64,000 bases of DNA from assembly GCA_947652605.1 (NCBI GenBank), contig OX393582.1, positions 14,532,544 to 14,596,543 on the forward strand, written 5' to 3'. A model generated the notes under the pieces. It saw only the letters and a list, made by a program, of their open reading frames with translations. It was not told where the DNA came from and made no database searches. Position 1 is the stretch's first letter. Every line of letters starts with the position of its first letter. A program made the position numbers and the translations under genes. The DNA is from Elmis aenea. Lineage: Eukaryota; Arthropoda; Insecta; Coleoptera; Elmidae. Shown here piece after piece: positions 12,339 to 25,400 of the stretch.

Positions 12339-13565
12339 TTAAGAGGAGGAGTTTCTTCTTCTTCACCACATCCTCTGCATATATCGGTCTCTGAGAGCCC
12401 TATTATGTAGAAGTGTTTGTTTAGCCCACAGTGTCCTTTGACCAGTCCTGTGGCTGCTCTGATGTCTGCTCTGCTTATCCTGAGAATTTCTTCTGTCTTT
12501 TCTTTAGAGACCATTGACAGCATAGTCTTAGAATGGGTTTGTCCTGCATTTTTTTTCCAATGAGCATTATGCCCTTGTATTAATATGTCATTAAGACACC
12601 GCTTGGCTGTTCCATAGAATGTACCAACTGCGGGTTCTGGTCCGAAGAAAAGTGTCTCGCTGCCAATTTTGGCTGGGCGATCTGCCTTTTCGTACCCTGG
12701 TATATGAGTGTGCCCTGTGCACCAACCAGTAACATTATTCCTGCTTCCTAGCACGTTGAGTGCCCGTATGCAGTTCAGAACAAGTCCTAAGTTTACTTCC
12801 GACGAGCCAAGAGCTTTTAACGCTGCTTGGCTGTTGGGCACTATGAAGATTATTTTATTATTAAAATCTATTTCTAGTAGCGCTTCTGCACATGTGCATA
12901 GCGTACACCTCGGCTTGAAATATGGTTGCACACTGTTCAAGGCTTACAGATTTGCCTTGTCTCAGTTGTGCTGCACCCCATATTTCGCAGCCTGTGCCAT
13001 TTTGCGTTTTTGACCGTTCCGTATACCAGACTAGGCCATTTAGCTCTATTTCATGACGCTGCCAATGGCCCCGTGTTGGAATTATGATTCCAAAGGTTTT
13101 CTCAATGGCTAGCGTCCTGTTTATTCTATCCGCGATCATATTTAATGTCGGATGCGTGTCGATCTCGTTGAGAATAGCTAAGTGCCCTTTACTACGTCTC
13201 CCTCTTTGGAGGTGATTTTCAGTCGATACCTCCCGCTTAGTGCTTGTGATTTGACCACAAGGGGAAGAAGAGGTAGTAAGTTCAGCAATACTTCCATTGC
13301 CGCCGTGGGCGTTCTAATTTATTTTTGCAGTCCTTTATCTGTGTTGTAGTCCACCACATCAGACTTGCGTAAGTTACGATGGGTATGACCATCTTGGTAT
13401 ATATCCAATATATCATCCTAGGTGTTAATACCCAGTTTTTCCCAAGCATCCTTCTGCAGGTCCGTAGAGCTACAGTGGTTTTCTTGGTAGTTTTTTCTAC
13501 GTGTAGTTTGAAGTTAAGTTTGCTATCTAGAATCACTCCTAAATAGTTAACCTCTGCTATATGGG

Positions 13566-16090
13566 ATGTTAGTTAAATAGAATGATTGAAATTTTAAAAC
13601 ACATTATTTTTGTATAGATATGAAATTTGCAAAAGCCATTATTTCCGTTCAAAGATGTATTTCTCTGTTTTGTATGCTACAAATTTTATAAACTGTAGGC
13701 ACAGTGAACTCGGCAAAAATAATTTTTGGCAAAAAAATTGCAGAAAAGATAACTCGACTATACGAAAAAAGCAAATAAGACTGCATTTTAGATAAACCTG
13801 TGAAAACATACGGCAATGGATGAAGGAAAGTAAAAAGTATGGTTGGATAAATGACAAATCGGATGTAATAAGGGTCCTAAAACAATTATCGCGCTAATCG
13901 AATACATTTTATGTCTTAGTATAAATAGTTTGCTTTCATGAGGCCTCACACATGTAATTTTGAAAAACAATAAAGCGTCTACATCTACAATATATACTCA
14001 AAGCGAATGTCACAGTCTATTGTCCGTTTTATAATTCTTCGGTTTTGAAAAGTAAACAAACTGTACTGCGGTAAAATACAACCAATACGCTCTGTATATC
14101 TTGAAATGTATCTATTTGTGACTGCATAAGTAGCAAGTAGCTATTCTTATTAGTGGAAATGCTAATGTATCCTGATACAATAAAATACACAGTTTCCTGC
14201 ATGCGTTACTTATATGTAACGCCAGGCTATAATGGGTTAACATTCGTATAAGTAACAATTAAAATTTTACGGAGAAGCTGAAACATTTCTAAAATTTCTT
14301 TCTGAAGGCGTAGTTCCGAACGAGTCAATTTCTTTCTGAACCCATCTACTTTCTTCTTGAAGCTTTGCTTTTGCGGTTGTTGGTACATAAAATTAGCCAT
14401 TCTGGGTTCAGAGAACTTAATCAAAAAGTGGGTTGGTTCAGCTACAGTAAAAAAAGCGGTTTAAAGACACTTTTCTTTTAGAACTATTGATCGTTGAATT
14501 AATAAATTATAATAACGACAATAGAAATAGAAATTTGTACCTAAAACAATGTTTGCAATGTTATTTTACGTGGAAAAAGTAGTTTTTGTTTTGTTTTTAA
14601 ACTACTTTCATGAAACACATTTTAGTTTTCTTCATTACTTCCGGTTCCTGCTGAAAAACCTTAAGCTTATGGCGGTATTCCGTGTTTATGTGAAGTTATT
14701 TGTAGTAAAAATTAATATAGTAACACGACTTACTCAAGATACTTAAGTCGAAGGCTGAAGAAGCTAATTATTTACGTACGTAGTACTAGTTGTGTTGGCA
14801 ATTTAAAGGAAACTGAAGTACAGGGATATATAATTAAAAACAAATAATATACTATTTGAAATTTACGTTATCATACAAATCCGGTGTAAAAACCACTTAT
14901 TTAACAATGCTTAATCATTTGAAACGTCTGTTAGTCAAGTTAGCAAAGGCTGAGATTGAGACATGGACCTCATTCAAATGTACCTAGACGTTGCCGTGAA
15001 AATGTTGCTAATGCCAAGGTTAATAAACACAATAACAACGTTAGAACGAAAGTTGAATAAACGTTCTTGTTCTTCCAGCGTCAAGTACCGGAGGTCAATT
15101 TTGGATACTCGTCGCTGTCCTTGTAAATCATTACTAACTACACCTTGTGAAGTATCCTTAGACATTTGGTTTGTACCAAATATGAATATTTGAAGCATTA
15201 ATCGTGTTTTAAAACCAGTTCTAGTTATTTGTCTGTCACTTTACAGTTGCTTGAGTTTTGAGTTATTTATTTTTATGTAATTAGCTGTTAAAAATTTAAG
15301 TCCGCATAAACTATAGAAGTTTTAAATATAATGGTTTGTTTCTGTTCATAAAATTTTGGTTTTGATATGTATATAAACAATTTTTTTCACACAAATCCGA
15401 TGAGCTTCAACTCTAAATATTCGAAATTCAGCGTTTTCCAAATTTATTTTATATCGCACCACAAAATATGCTCAACAATTTGGTACCAGCCGTAGAAAAT
15501 AGTTCACTCTGTTATTATGTAACTGAAGAATTGTCATGTGATTTTTGCAGTAGTAGCAGTTGCATAACATCATTAAAATTTTACCTACCAGGATATACGC
15601 GTACCGTAGTACAGAGAAACGTTGCATTGGCTCTAGATCAGGGGTTCTGAACCAACGATCTATGAACTCCTAAGGGGTACGTGACGCTTCTCCAAAGTGT
15701 CGTTTGCGGATCTCTATTGGTCCCCAAGTACCTTCAAGAGGGTCCACGCGATCTAAACTACATATTTCCATATTAATACTACAAAGTGTTGGCCGTTCCC
15801 ACCGTCATTCTATCACGAGTGTACAAATTTGTTTCAAAGATTACAAAAATTTTCATGTAAAATATATTTATTGCCTCTGTTTCATAATAAGTGAATCTTT
15901 CTTTACATGTTTCTCCTTTTTCCAAAATAAGTGAGCCATTTCACAATTACTGTAGTTACATTCTTCATAAGACTTCAAAATTCAGAAGTTAAATATGATT
16001 TATACTTTTTTTTAACAAGGTATTGTTACTAGTCTAGAGTGACTAACCTACAATTTTATTCTAAAACTCTTAGACTATGTACTTATTTAA
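13566..16090. other. No gene seen
   Basis: AT-rich DNA with only short ORFs of no recognisable content. A hAT-like single end (CAGGGGTTCTGAACC) lies near 15640. The reading frames at 14549-14746 and 14963-15193 show no domain, codon signal or splice context that I can support. Confidence 0.45.
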
Positions 16091-16275
16091 GATGTATGGG
16101 CGTCCACAGGGGAGAGCAAACGGGGCACTTGCCCCTCCCTGGAATCGAGTACTCCATTAATGACCAAATGAAAGAGGGTCAAGTTACAAGTTCGTTAATA
16201 CTTTAATGCATTCCTTTGCAAGCTTTGCCTCCCCCTGGACACCTGGATAATTTTTTTCGGACGCCCATAGATGTC
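16091..16275. mobile_element. Small inverted-repeat element (MITE-like), about 185 bp
   Basis: GATGTATGGGCGTCC at the left and GGACGCCCATAGATGTCC at the right are inverted repeats with one mismatch and a small offset. The interior is GC-richer than its surroundings (ACGGGGCACTTGCCCCTCCC). No coding capacity and no clear target duplication. Confidence 0.6.
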
Positions 16276-18172
16276 CCCATTGGTGTTTCATAGTTCCTAA
16301 AATAAAACAAGTTTGTCGGAGCCGCATGAAAAGTTTGGAACATTCCATCTGGAAAATGCACCGGTAGAATGATTTAAATCTTGAATCGTTTAACGCTGGA
16401 ATCACTCAACGCAGGAATCATGCAAAAAACACACTCTGCAATCCCATCTAGATAGTCCTTGAAAATTTTTCTTACTTTTATTTAATAATTTTCAAATTCA
16501 ATTTTTTTAAATGTTAAAGTACGTGTTGCTCTGATTTTATAAAAAAAAAAAAAGAAGCTGATGCTAATGTCATGGCTTTGAAGCTAACAATTTATTAATA
16601 TCTCCTTATGTATCTTGCAACAGTTTAAATTTCTTTATTTTTGCTTTCTATTTCCAAAACGACATTATGGCATGTACAATTTGTAGGTACTGTTTCTGTC
16701 TTTTTATCCACTGTTTTAAACAGTTATTACTTTTCGGTAGTTTTTGTTTTAATTTTGAAAGTTTTTACTTTATTAGAACCGATAAATATTTTCTTTTCGG
16801 TGGCACAAAATGTACAAAATCATTTTAATACATGCCATTTTGGGGCCCCCTAAATCGGGGGCCCGGGTGCATTGCACCCACTGCACCCCCTACTTGACCG
16901 GCCCTGTGCACCTCTTCCTAATTGTTTTTCTTTGAGCATAATCCCCTTAATGCTGCAGTTCCAAACAAGTTCTTCTGCCGGGATACCCGCTATAATAGAT
17001 TTTAAATTATATTTGTTTTCAAGCAAAAACTTTTGGGGATCACTGATAAGATATTAATTTTCTTTTACTTAAGAACCCAAATTAAACCTTATTGAACCTA
17101 TAATTAGGGATCAAATTTCGACTGCTTGTAATAATATTCATGTATACACCTTCAATTAGATTACGACTTTCATTGGCGTAGACTGAATTGTAAACACAAA
17201 TAATATTTAAAGAAAGAGACAGACACTGAGCATTTGTTTCCTTTAGTCAGCCTCTTCCTAAGCTGATATGGACAGTCTTACTCGGAATAAACGATAACAC
17301 ATCATTACTATATTTCTAACGGTACTATTTTCACATTGTACTTAAGAAGTAAAGTTTATGGAAACAATAACCGCAAAATAGAGCAACAATTACATTTTTT
17401 TTTGTGTAACAACAAAATTTGCATATACCACAACTTATTTTAGATAATTATTTTTATTGGTACCGTTAATGTAAAACAAACAACAATAACTCACGTTTAT
17501 TTTAAGTATAACTTACTATTCATGCTATGTTAATTATTTATCTTAAATATTTTCACTCAATCTGTTGTAACAATTCCGAAGGTTCTTTCCCTATTTGTGA
17601 ATGCATTTATTTTGTAAACAAATTAAAGTAAGGTACACTGTTTACTTATATTTAAGTAACATCCAGCAATGAATATTACACATCGTGGAAAAACCGCAAA
17701 AATATTTTTACTAACAATGCGACACGTTCATTAACCTTTTGTGTTATAATTGCAAATTATTTTGCTTCTATAATTGACACAATAGATAAATTAAAAAAAT
17801 GTATGGAACTGCTAAATGTCTTTTTTCCTAGTATGGACACACTTTTAAATAATATTACTAATTTGATTAATTGCTTCCGATTAATTATTCAATACACGCC
17901 CGCGCCTAGAATGGAAAAATTTCTTAAAGCAGCTAAAAATACGATCAACAGAAATTGGTATAACAATAACAATTAAATAGTTGGAATACTAAACGCAATA
18001 AGTTCCTTGCATATAAAACGTATGATTCATCAAGAATATGGGAATCTCGGAAACCGTTAGAGACTATAAAGAAACATGTAAAATTAGTAAAAAAAATGTG
18101 TATTTTTAAGTTCTTAGAAAGAATGTAGAAATGTGATGTTAAGCGTACACATACAAGTATATTGTGCAATAT
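16276..18172. other. No gene; one GC-rich transposon end near 16840-16908
   Basis: 16840-16908 is strikingly GC-rich and ends CCGGCCCTG, the reverse complement of the CAGGGCCGG end also present at 18904; both look like single ends of hAT-type elements. The rest is AT-rich with no supported gene. Confidence 0.45.
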
Positions 18173-19238
18173 ACAGGGTGTCCCCGTTATCACCGCAAAT
18201 ATTTTAAGTGGTGATAAACGACCTTTTTCTAAAAAAAAAATTTTAAGTAAAACTTTTTTCTACCATTAAATGCTAATTGTAAGCATATATCAACACTTAA
18301 CTTGATTTTTTTACACTTCTGCATTTATAAGACTCTGTCGCCGAAAATATCAATGTTATCGTAAAATACCTTGCAACTTTTTATTAGAGCATGAAATTCT
18401 CTACAAAATTGGTTCGAATCATTTTCTTCTACAGGCAATGGTTTAAAAGTTATAAAGCAGGTTGTACAAAAAAATGTGAAAAAATTAAAAACTTTAATTG
18501 TTTTTAGACAGAAACAATAATATTGTAAAAACTTTCTTATTTTTAAAGATAAACCTAACAACCCATACATCAATGAAACGAGAGCAAAATTTGATTTTTG
18601 ATGAACCCATAGCTAACTATGGTTGCCATTTAAAAAGGTCAATTCATGTCAAAAATCAACTGTGCCATAACTTTTTAAATATTTTTTTTAATTCTTCGTA
18701 AAAATATTTACAAGAATCATTTCACATTTTGAGTTTAACGTAGGTGGCTATGGAGTTATTGTGTTTTTAGTTTTTTCAAAATATGTATTTAAAAAAATTG
18801 AATGTGTGGCCAAAATGGCAACAAATTCGTCTTGATATTCTGCCCAACTTTGCTAATTTAACCGACCATGTAACTATTATAATAAAAAAATTAACCATAC
18901 AACCAGGGCCGGATATAGGGGTGTGCAGAGTGTGCACCGCACACGGCCCCGCGTTAGCCATTTATGGTTTGCGGGGACGGGTGCGAAAATAAAAATCAGA
19001 TTGGTGAGCCAAGAAATGCCTAGCGGGCGGGATCGGTACACACTCGCACACGCTAGGTCAGTGGTTTCCAACCTGTGAGGCGCGCGCCCCCCTAGGGGTG
19101 CGCGAGACTATTGCAAGGGTGGCGCGCAGCTGTTACCAAAATATTACTTTTGAATACAAACAAACAAAAAGAACGGCTCTGCATACAACACATGTAGATT
19201 ATTGTCACCCTGTATAGAAATAATAATACCAGTAAAAG
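18173..19238. other. Decayed transposon ends: CAGGGTG, CAGGGCCGG and CAGTGGTT
   Basis: TACAGGGTGTCCCCGTTATC starts at about 18173 (fold-back type end, partner not found). CAGGGCCGGATATAGGGGTG lies at 18904. CAGTGGTTTCCAACC at 19059 begins a GC-rich segment (GCGCGCCCCCCTAGG) that matches in inverted form the right part of the hAT-type element at 43532-43805. No gene. Confidence 0.5.
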
Positions 19239-21240
19239 ATGAATGAATATCTGCTGCTAAGTTGTAAAGCTAAGCGAATCTTAATTTCTTTTGCGGCATT
19301 ATACAGGAATGCGCAAAGTATGGAAACAGACAAATATCTAGAATACTATTGCAGATATAACAATGAAATTTTGTATCCAAGCGTTATGGTATTTTTCGGA
19401 TTCGATGAAAATATTAAGGTTGCAATACGACTTCCGGTTCAACCGGAAACGGACTCAAACTTTCAAATTTTAAATAGAACACTATGTATATTTTTACATT
19501 TTTGGATTCCTCTTAAAATTTACTTTGAAAATTGTAAAAGGTTATATGGGTCTAAAGTCAACCGTTTTCGTAAAATTTACATTTTTATGAAAATTTTGAG
19601 TGATACTTCAATTTTTTTAAACATTTAAGATTTAATTAGGCAGTAGAATTTCGTTTCAAAATTAGATTGACAATAGATTAATTAACACTTTGCGGTAGCT
19701 ATATTTTTAAAATATTATACAGGGTGTTTTTACGCTTGGTCAAACTTGTGAAACTTTAAACATCGATAACTCGTTTTTCTTAAATACAATACACTATTTG
19801 TTTTTACATAGTCTTGTAGAAAATTTGATTGTCTTTAAAAAACATTTACCATGTTTTATACCTTAAACTGATATTTTTCGAATTACACAACAATAACATA
19901 AAATTCTAATAAATGATACTGCAAACAAATGGTAACTATCATTTGACATTTAATTGGTTGTATTTTGTTTTTATTTTCATAGAGAGCTTGATAAGTGATG
20001 GGTAAAATACGATTTTTCTTGATTTTGTGACTTATTTATAAAAATAGATATCAAGTAATACGTCATTTAAAAGAGAGGAAAAAGCACATTCAACTATTCC
20101 ATGGCCCTTCGCGGCCCATAAGAAAAAATGAAATTAGGAGTAATATCTCGAAAATGTTAAAAATAATCTAAAATATTGGTTACATTTTACATTAAAAAGT
20201 ACGTCATGAAAGTGCTAATAAAATTGATCTAATGAATAAAACAAAAAAGTTATGAGAGAATAAAGAAATTCGACATTTTCATATTTTTTGCTATAACATC
20301 TGAAGTACGAGGAATTTTGTACTTTTAAAAATTGATTGTGGCTCCTCTCATACCAAGGAATAATTCATCTAATTTAAACAAACCTGTATCTCTTATAATA
20401 AACGAGATCCCCATGCTGGAAATGTAATCTGGGACACTCTGTATAAAAAACCAGATCTTGAAAAAAAACTGGTGTGTAAAAATAACGCACTATTTAAAAG
20501 TTAAATTCTTTATAATAAAAACAAATAATTATGGATGTCACTAAAATAACGACATTCATTAATTTTGTTTTTTATTCACAATTTCAACAATACAAGTAAA
20601 CCTTGAAAATTGATTCATGTTAAAAGGTTTAATTACTTTGCTTAGAGAATAAATTCGCGACTGAAAAGCTTTAAACAAGATTGCGGTTTTGTGCTTAAGA
20701 TATAATTATACGACCGCAAATCAATGTATTCATGTTATAATACACACAATTTTTTAGGTCTCAAAACCACATACACAGCTATTTTTGAACATGTGAGGCA
20801 ATTAATTATAAATTAGTCTCGTAAAATGTGGTAAAGGTAACGCGTTTAGATAAAATTTTCTATGAATAAATAAGAGTAGATAAAGGTTAATACCTCTCGG
20901 TAAAGTAAATAAAAATAATAAAATTGTAATTTTGGCATTATTTGGTCGGTATTTCCGACGATATTTTTCAGCAGATTACACGCGCACTACAAGATACATT
21001 TCAAAGAACTTTCCACCAATTAAATTGAAAATGTTTAACATAATGATTTAATTGACTTCTGAACTATGTCCAAAAAAAAGACAACTTCTTTTTATGCTGA
21101 ATTATTCAAACGGATTTGTTCACGTGATGAGATTTAATGAACCATAAATAAAACCGCACTAAACAGTTTTGGAAGTTAATGGAACAAATTTCTTGTATGA
21201 AAATAATTTGAGGTGCAAATATTCCTAACGATTTTTTTTT
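19239..21240. other. No gene seen
   Basis: A 129-codon ORF at 19239-19628 has no recognisable domain, lies next to a transposon end and shows no splice or regulatory context. CAGGGTGTTTTTACGC near 19721 and GGGACACTCTGTATA near 20430 are end motifs that do not match each other inward. The rest is AT-rich with nothing identified. Confidence 0.4.
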
Positions 21241-21324
21241 AAGTTTCTAAGTAATTTTGAGATCCTTGATTTTTGAACTCTGCTATCAGCCCTTTTAGTT
21301 CCTTGGCTGCTTTATTGGCTTAAG
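21241..21324 (-). mobile_element. Jockey linker fragment, left of the satellite element
   Basis: The minus strand reads ANKAAKELKGLIAEFKNQGS then QNYLET, the segment just before the RT domain in Jockey-type ORF2 proteins (typically NKAAKELK...NYLESL). An A-rich run follows at its low end. It pairs with 27414-27517, which holds the preceding Jockey segment. Confidence 0.65.
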
Positions 21325-22435
21325 TTTACTTTAACGGACTTTGTCAGAAATTGATACAATTAAGTGGACTATTAAAACTGGACGTCCTGAGCTCAAATCT
21401 GTTAAAATTATTTGGCGCTCTCAATTACTTAGCGTAAAAATTCATTATAAAAGTTCCGTTTGACAGTTAGGTTAGGTTTTTTAATTCGAATTTTCTCATG
21501 TTAGGATGGCTAAATTGTCTGTGTAAAGTGTACAAATATGATTATAAGGCATACATGAAACTATATTTGTATTGATTTTGTGTTAAAATAAGCTAAAAAT
21601 AACGTAAATCTTATAACATACCCAAACTCACAACTGTCATTTTTTGCCGTCTTGAACTACTATTTTCACCTTTCTTGACCTTTCTGAGTCGTAAGGTGGA
21701 CTCATTTAGATCTATAAGGATCAGATCAGTTTCAGTTGGAACTAAAATTTTAATTTTAAGCGACCGTAAATTTATTTTTTTAACAAATAACTTGTAATTT
21801 GAGAGTGGTAGTTAACAATGCTGGTTGATTAACCTTATTCGACTCTCTTAAATTTCTTTGAAAAAACACACTCATGAAACGTCATTTTCACAGACGTCAT
21901 TTAATAAAATGAGGTTAATTAGAACATTACGAAGATAATCACAATGTATTTATGGCGAACGAAATTTGGTGGCCACATTAGTTTAAAAATTAAACAGTGT
22001 ACAGCTGCACATCATCTTATTCCAAATTTGTTTTATTGTAGCATTCCCCATTAATCTGCGTTAAAAACAAACTCTAACCAACCTCTAAGCTCACCCTCTG
22101 ACCTCTGACGAAAGTAAACAGAATGCCGATGGAATAATAAGATCTATAAGCATTAGATTAGTTTCAGTAGGAACTAATATTTCAATTTTAAGCGACCATA
22201 ATTTTTTTCCATTAACTTTTAATTTGGTAGTGGTAGTTAATAATGCCGGTAGATTAACATTATTTGATTATCACGATAACTAAAGGAAGATCTAACACAT
22301 CAGTTTTTGCCCAATAACCAACTGTGAACTTATATCTTCGCAATAAAATAAAAAAATTTAGTTACAATAAATAATTTTCAGTCAAAATGTGGGCAATGGA
22401 AAAGCAGTAACTACAATATGTTATTTGGTAATGGG

Positions 22436-25400
22436 CAACACAATTTCATAGGGGGTGTGTTTACTTTCGTCAGAGGTTTAGGTTAGAGGTCCGTAAAAGA
22501 TTTTTTTTTTTTTTTTTTTTTTACCGAGCTCCGAGTTAATCGGGAGGTCGTGGGTTCGAATCCCACGGCCGTCTGTCATCGTAGAGGTTTCAGGTGGTTT
22601 CCTCTACCTACTATAGGCAAATGCTGTGACAGTACTTCCACCTACCCTTAACTTACCCACCCTTTCCTTGTTCCCCGCCCCCTCCTCCCGGACGCTAATG
22701 GCCATAGCTGTCGAAGCGTCCTTAAACACTCAATTAAAAAAAAAAAAAAAAAAAAAGATTTTTTTAAAGATGAATAATGGGGAACGCTAAAATAAAACCA
22801 GTTAGGAATAAAATTACATGCGCAACACTATTCTATTAACGTTCTGTTTATTTTAGTCAGAGGATAAGGTTAGAGGTCGGTAAAAGTTTTTTTTTTAAAG
22901 CTGAATAAAGGGGAACACTAAAACGAAACAAGTTACGAATAAGATGACGTGCGCAACACTATTTCACCGACATTCTGTTTATTTTCGTAAGAGGGTCAGG
23001 TTAGAGGTCGGTAAAAGTTTCTTTTTAAAGATTAATAGGGAACGCTAAAATGAAAATGACGTGCGCAATACTATTTCATTGGCATTCTGTTTACTGTCAT
23101 CAGGGGGTCAGGTTAGAGGTCGGTAAGAGTTTTTTTTTTTAGCTGAATAATGGGAAACGCTAAAATAAGATGACGTGCAGTTGTGCGCAACACCATTCCA
23201 TCGGCATTCTGTTAACTGTCATCAGAGGGTCAGGTTACAGGTCGGTAAGGTTTTTTTTTTAAGCTGAATAATAGGGTACGCTAAAATAAGAGACGTGCAG
23301 CTGTGCGCAACACTATTCCATCGGAATTCTGTTTACTTTCATCAGAGGGTCAGGTTAGAGGTCGGTAAGAGTTTTTTTTTTAAGCTGAATAACGGGAAAC
23401 GCTAAAATAAGATGACGTGCAGTTGTGCGCAACACCATTCCATCGGCATTCTGTTAACTGTCATCAGAGGGTCAGGTTACAGGTCGGTAAGGTTTTTTTT
23501 TTAAGCTGAATAATAGGGTACGCTAAAATAAGAGACGTGCAGCTGTGCGCAACACTATTCCATCAGAATTCTGTTTACTTTCATCAGAGGGTCAGGTTAG
23601 AGGTCGGTAAGAGTTTTTTTTTTTAAAGCTGAATAATAAGGAACGCTAAAATAAGATGACGTGCAGCTGTGCGCAACACCATTCCATCGGCATTCTATTA
23701 ACTGTCATCAGAGGTTCAGGTTAGTCTGTAAAAGTTTTTTCTTTTTTAGCTGAATAATGGGGTACGCTAAAATAAGATGACGTGCAGCTGTGCGCAGTAC
23801 TATTCCATCGGAATTATGTTTACTTTCTTCAGAGGGTCAGGTTAGAGGTCGGTGAGTTTTTTTTTTTAAAGCTGAATAATGGGGAAAGCTAAAATAAGAT
23901 GACGTGCAGCTGTGCGCAACACCATTCCATCGAAATTATGTTTACTTTCTTCAGAGGGTCAGGTTAGAGGTCGGTAAGAGTTTTTTTTTAAAGCTGAATA
24001 ATGGGGAACGTTAAAATAACATGACGTGCAGCTGTGCGCAACACCATTCCATCAGCATTCTGTTTACTTTGATCAGAGGGTCAGGTTATAGGTCGGTAAG
24101 AGTTTTTTTTTAAAGCTGAATAATGGGGAACTTTAAAATAAGATGACGTGCAGCTGTGCGCAACACCATTCCATCGATATTCTGTTTACTTTCATCAGAG
24201 GGTCAGGTTAGAGGTCGGTAAGGTTTTTTTTTTAAAGCTGAATAATGGGGAACGCTAAAATAAGATGACGTGCAGCTGTGCGCAACATCATTCCATCGGC
24301 ATTCTGTTTACTTTCATCAGAGGGTCAGGTTAGGGTCGGTAACAGTTTTTTTTTAAAGCTGAATAATGGGGAACGCTAAAATAGGATGACGTGCAGCTGT
24401 GCGCAACACCATTTCATCGGCATTCTGTTTACTTTCATCAGAGGGTCAGGTTAGAGGTCGGTAAGAGCTTTTTTTTTAAAGCTGAATAATGGGGAACGCT
24501 AAAATAAGATGACGTGCAGCTGTGCGCAACACCATTCTATCGGCATTCTGTTTACTTTCATCAGAGGGTCAGGTTACAGGTCGGTAAGAGTTTTTTTTAA
24601 AGCTGAATAATAAGGAACGCTAAAATAAGATGACGTGCAGCTGTGCGCAACACCATTCCATCGGCATTCTATTAACTGTCATCAGAGGTTCAGGTTAGTC
24701 GGTAAAAGTTTTTTCTTTTTTAGCTGAATAATGGGATGCGCTAAAATAAGAGACGTGCAGCTGTGCGCAACACTATTCCATCGGAATTCTGTTTACTTTC
24801 ATCAGAGGGTCAGGTTAGAGGTCGGTAAGAGTTTTTTTTTTAAGCTGAATAACGGGAAACGCTAAAATAAGATGACGTGCAGTTGTGCGCAACACCATTC
24901 CATCGGCATTCTGTTAACTGTCATCAGAGGGTCAGGTTACAGGTCGGTAAGGTTTTTTTTTTAAGCTGAATAATAGGGTACGCTAAAATAAGAGACGTGC
25001 AGCTGTGCGCAACACTATTCCATCAGAATTCTGTTTACTTTCATCAGAGGGTCAGGTTAGAGGTCGGTAAGGTTTTTTTTTTAAAGCTGAATAATGGGGA
25101 ACGCTAAAATAAGATGACGTGCAGCTGTGCGCAACATCATTCCATCGGCATTCTGTTTACTTTCATCAGAGGGTCAGGTTAGGGTCGGTAACAGTTTTTT
25201 TTTAAAGCTGAATAATGGGGAACGCTAAAATAGGATGACGTGCAGCTGTGCGCAACACCATTTCATCGGCATTCTGTTTACTTTCATCAGAGGGTCAGGT
25301 TAGAGGTCGGTAAGAGCTTTTTTTTTAAAGCTGAATAATGGGGAACGCTAAAATAAGATGACGTGCAGCTGTGCGCAACACCATTCTATCGGCATTCTGT

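Larger units (their letters stand above)
10438..13565 (-). mobile_element. LOA/R1-like non-LTR retrotransposon fragment with RNase H, interrupted twice
   Basis: Read on the minus strand from 13565 down. First comes the C-terminal RT region (VNYLGVILDSKLNFKLHVEK, then MLGKNWVLTPRMIYWIYTK, IVTYASLMWW). RNase H follows: LVWYTERSKTQNGTG, where the usual TDGSK has become TERSK so the first catalytic Asp is lost, then IFQAEVYAM and WCTGHTHIPGYEKAD. A C-terminal CCHC-like CRGCGEEEETP comes next, then LICQCEGFRTLS and RHLGIEKANQKEL to a stop near 10527 and an A-rich tail near 10440. The coding sequence resumes on each side of a piggyBac-like insertion (11596-12338) and a hAT insertion (10629-11555). 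The 5' end is truncated at about 13565. Several frame lesions make it dead. Confidence 0.83.

Noticed and set aside
19239..19628. 129-codon ORF as a gene
   Set aside because: No domain, no splice or regulatory support, lies between transposon ends; length is possible by chance in this composition.
19717..20443. Fold-back element between CAGGGTGTTTTT and ACACTCTGTATA
   Set aside because: The sequences inward of the two ends are not complementary, so they are not ends of one palindrome.
21470..21485. TTAGGTTAGG, the insect telomere repeat, in the inverted arms
   Set aside because: Only two units on each arm, inside otherwise unique sequence; no array, so a chance match.
22540..22570. tRNA gene
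   Set aside because: Only the T-arm/B box is present. No anticodon arm, acceptor stem or A box; it belongs to a SINE.
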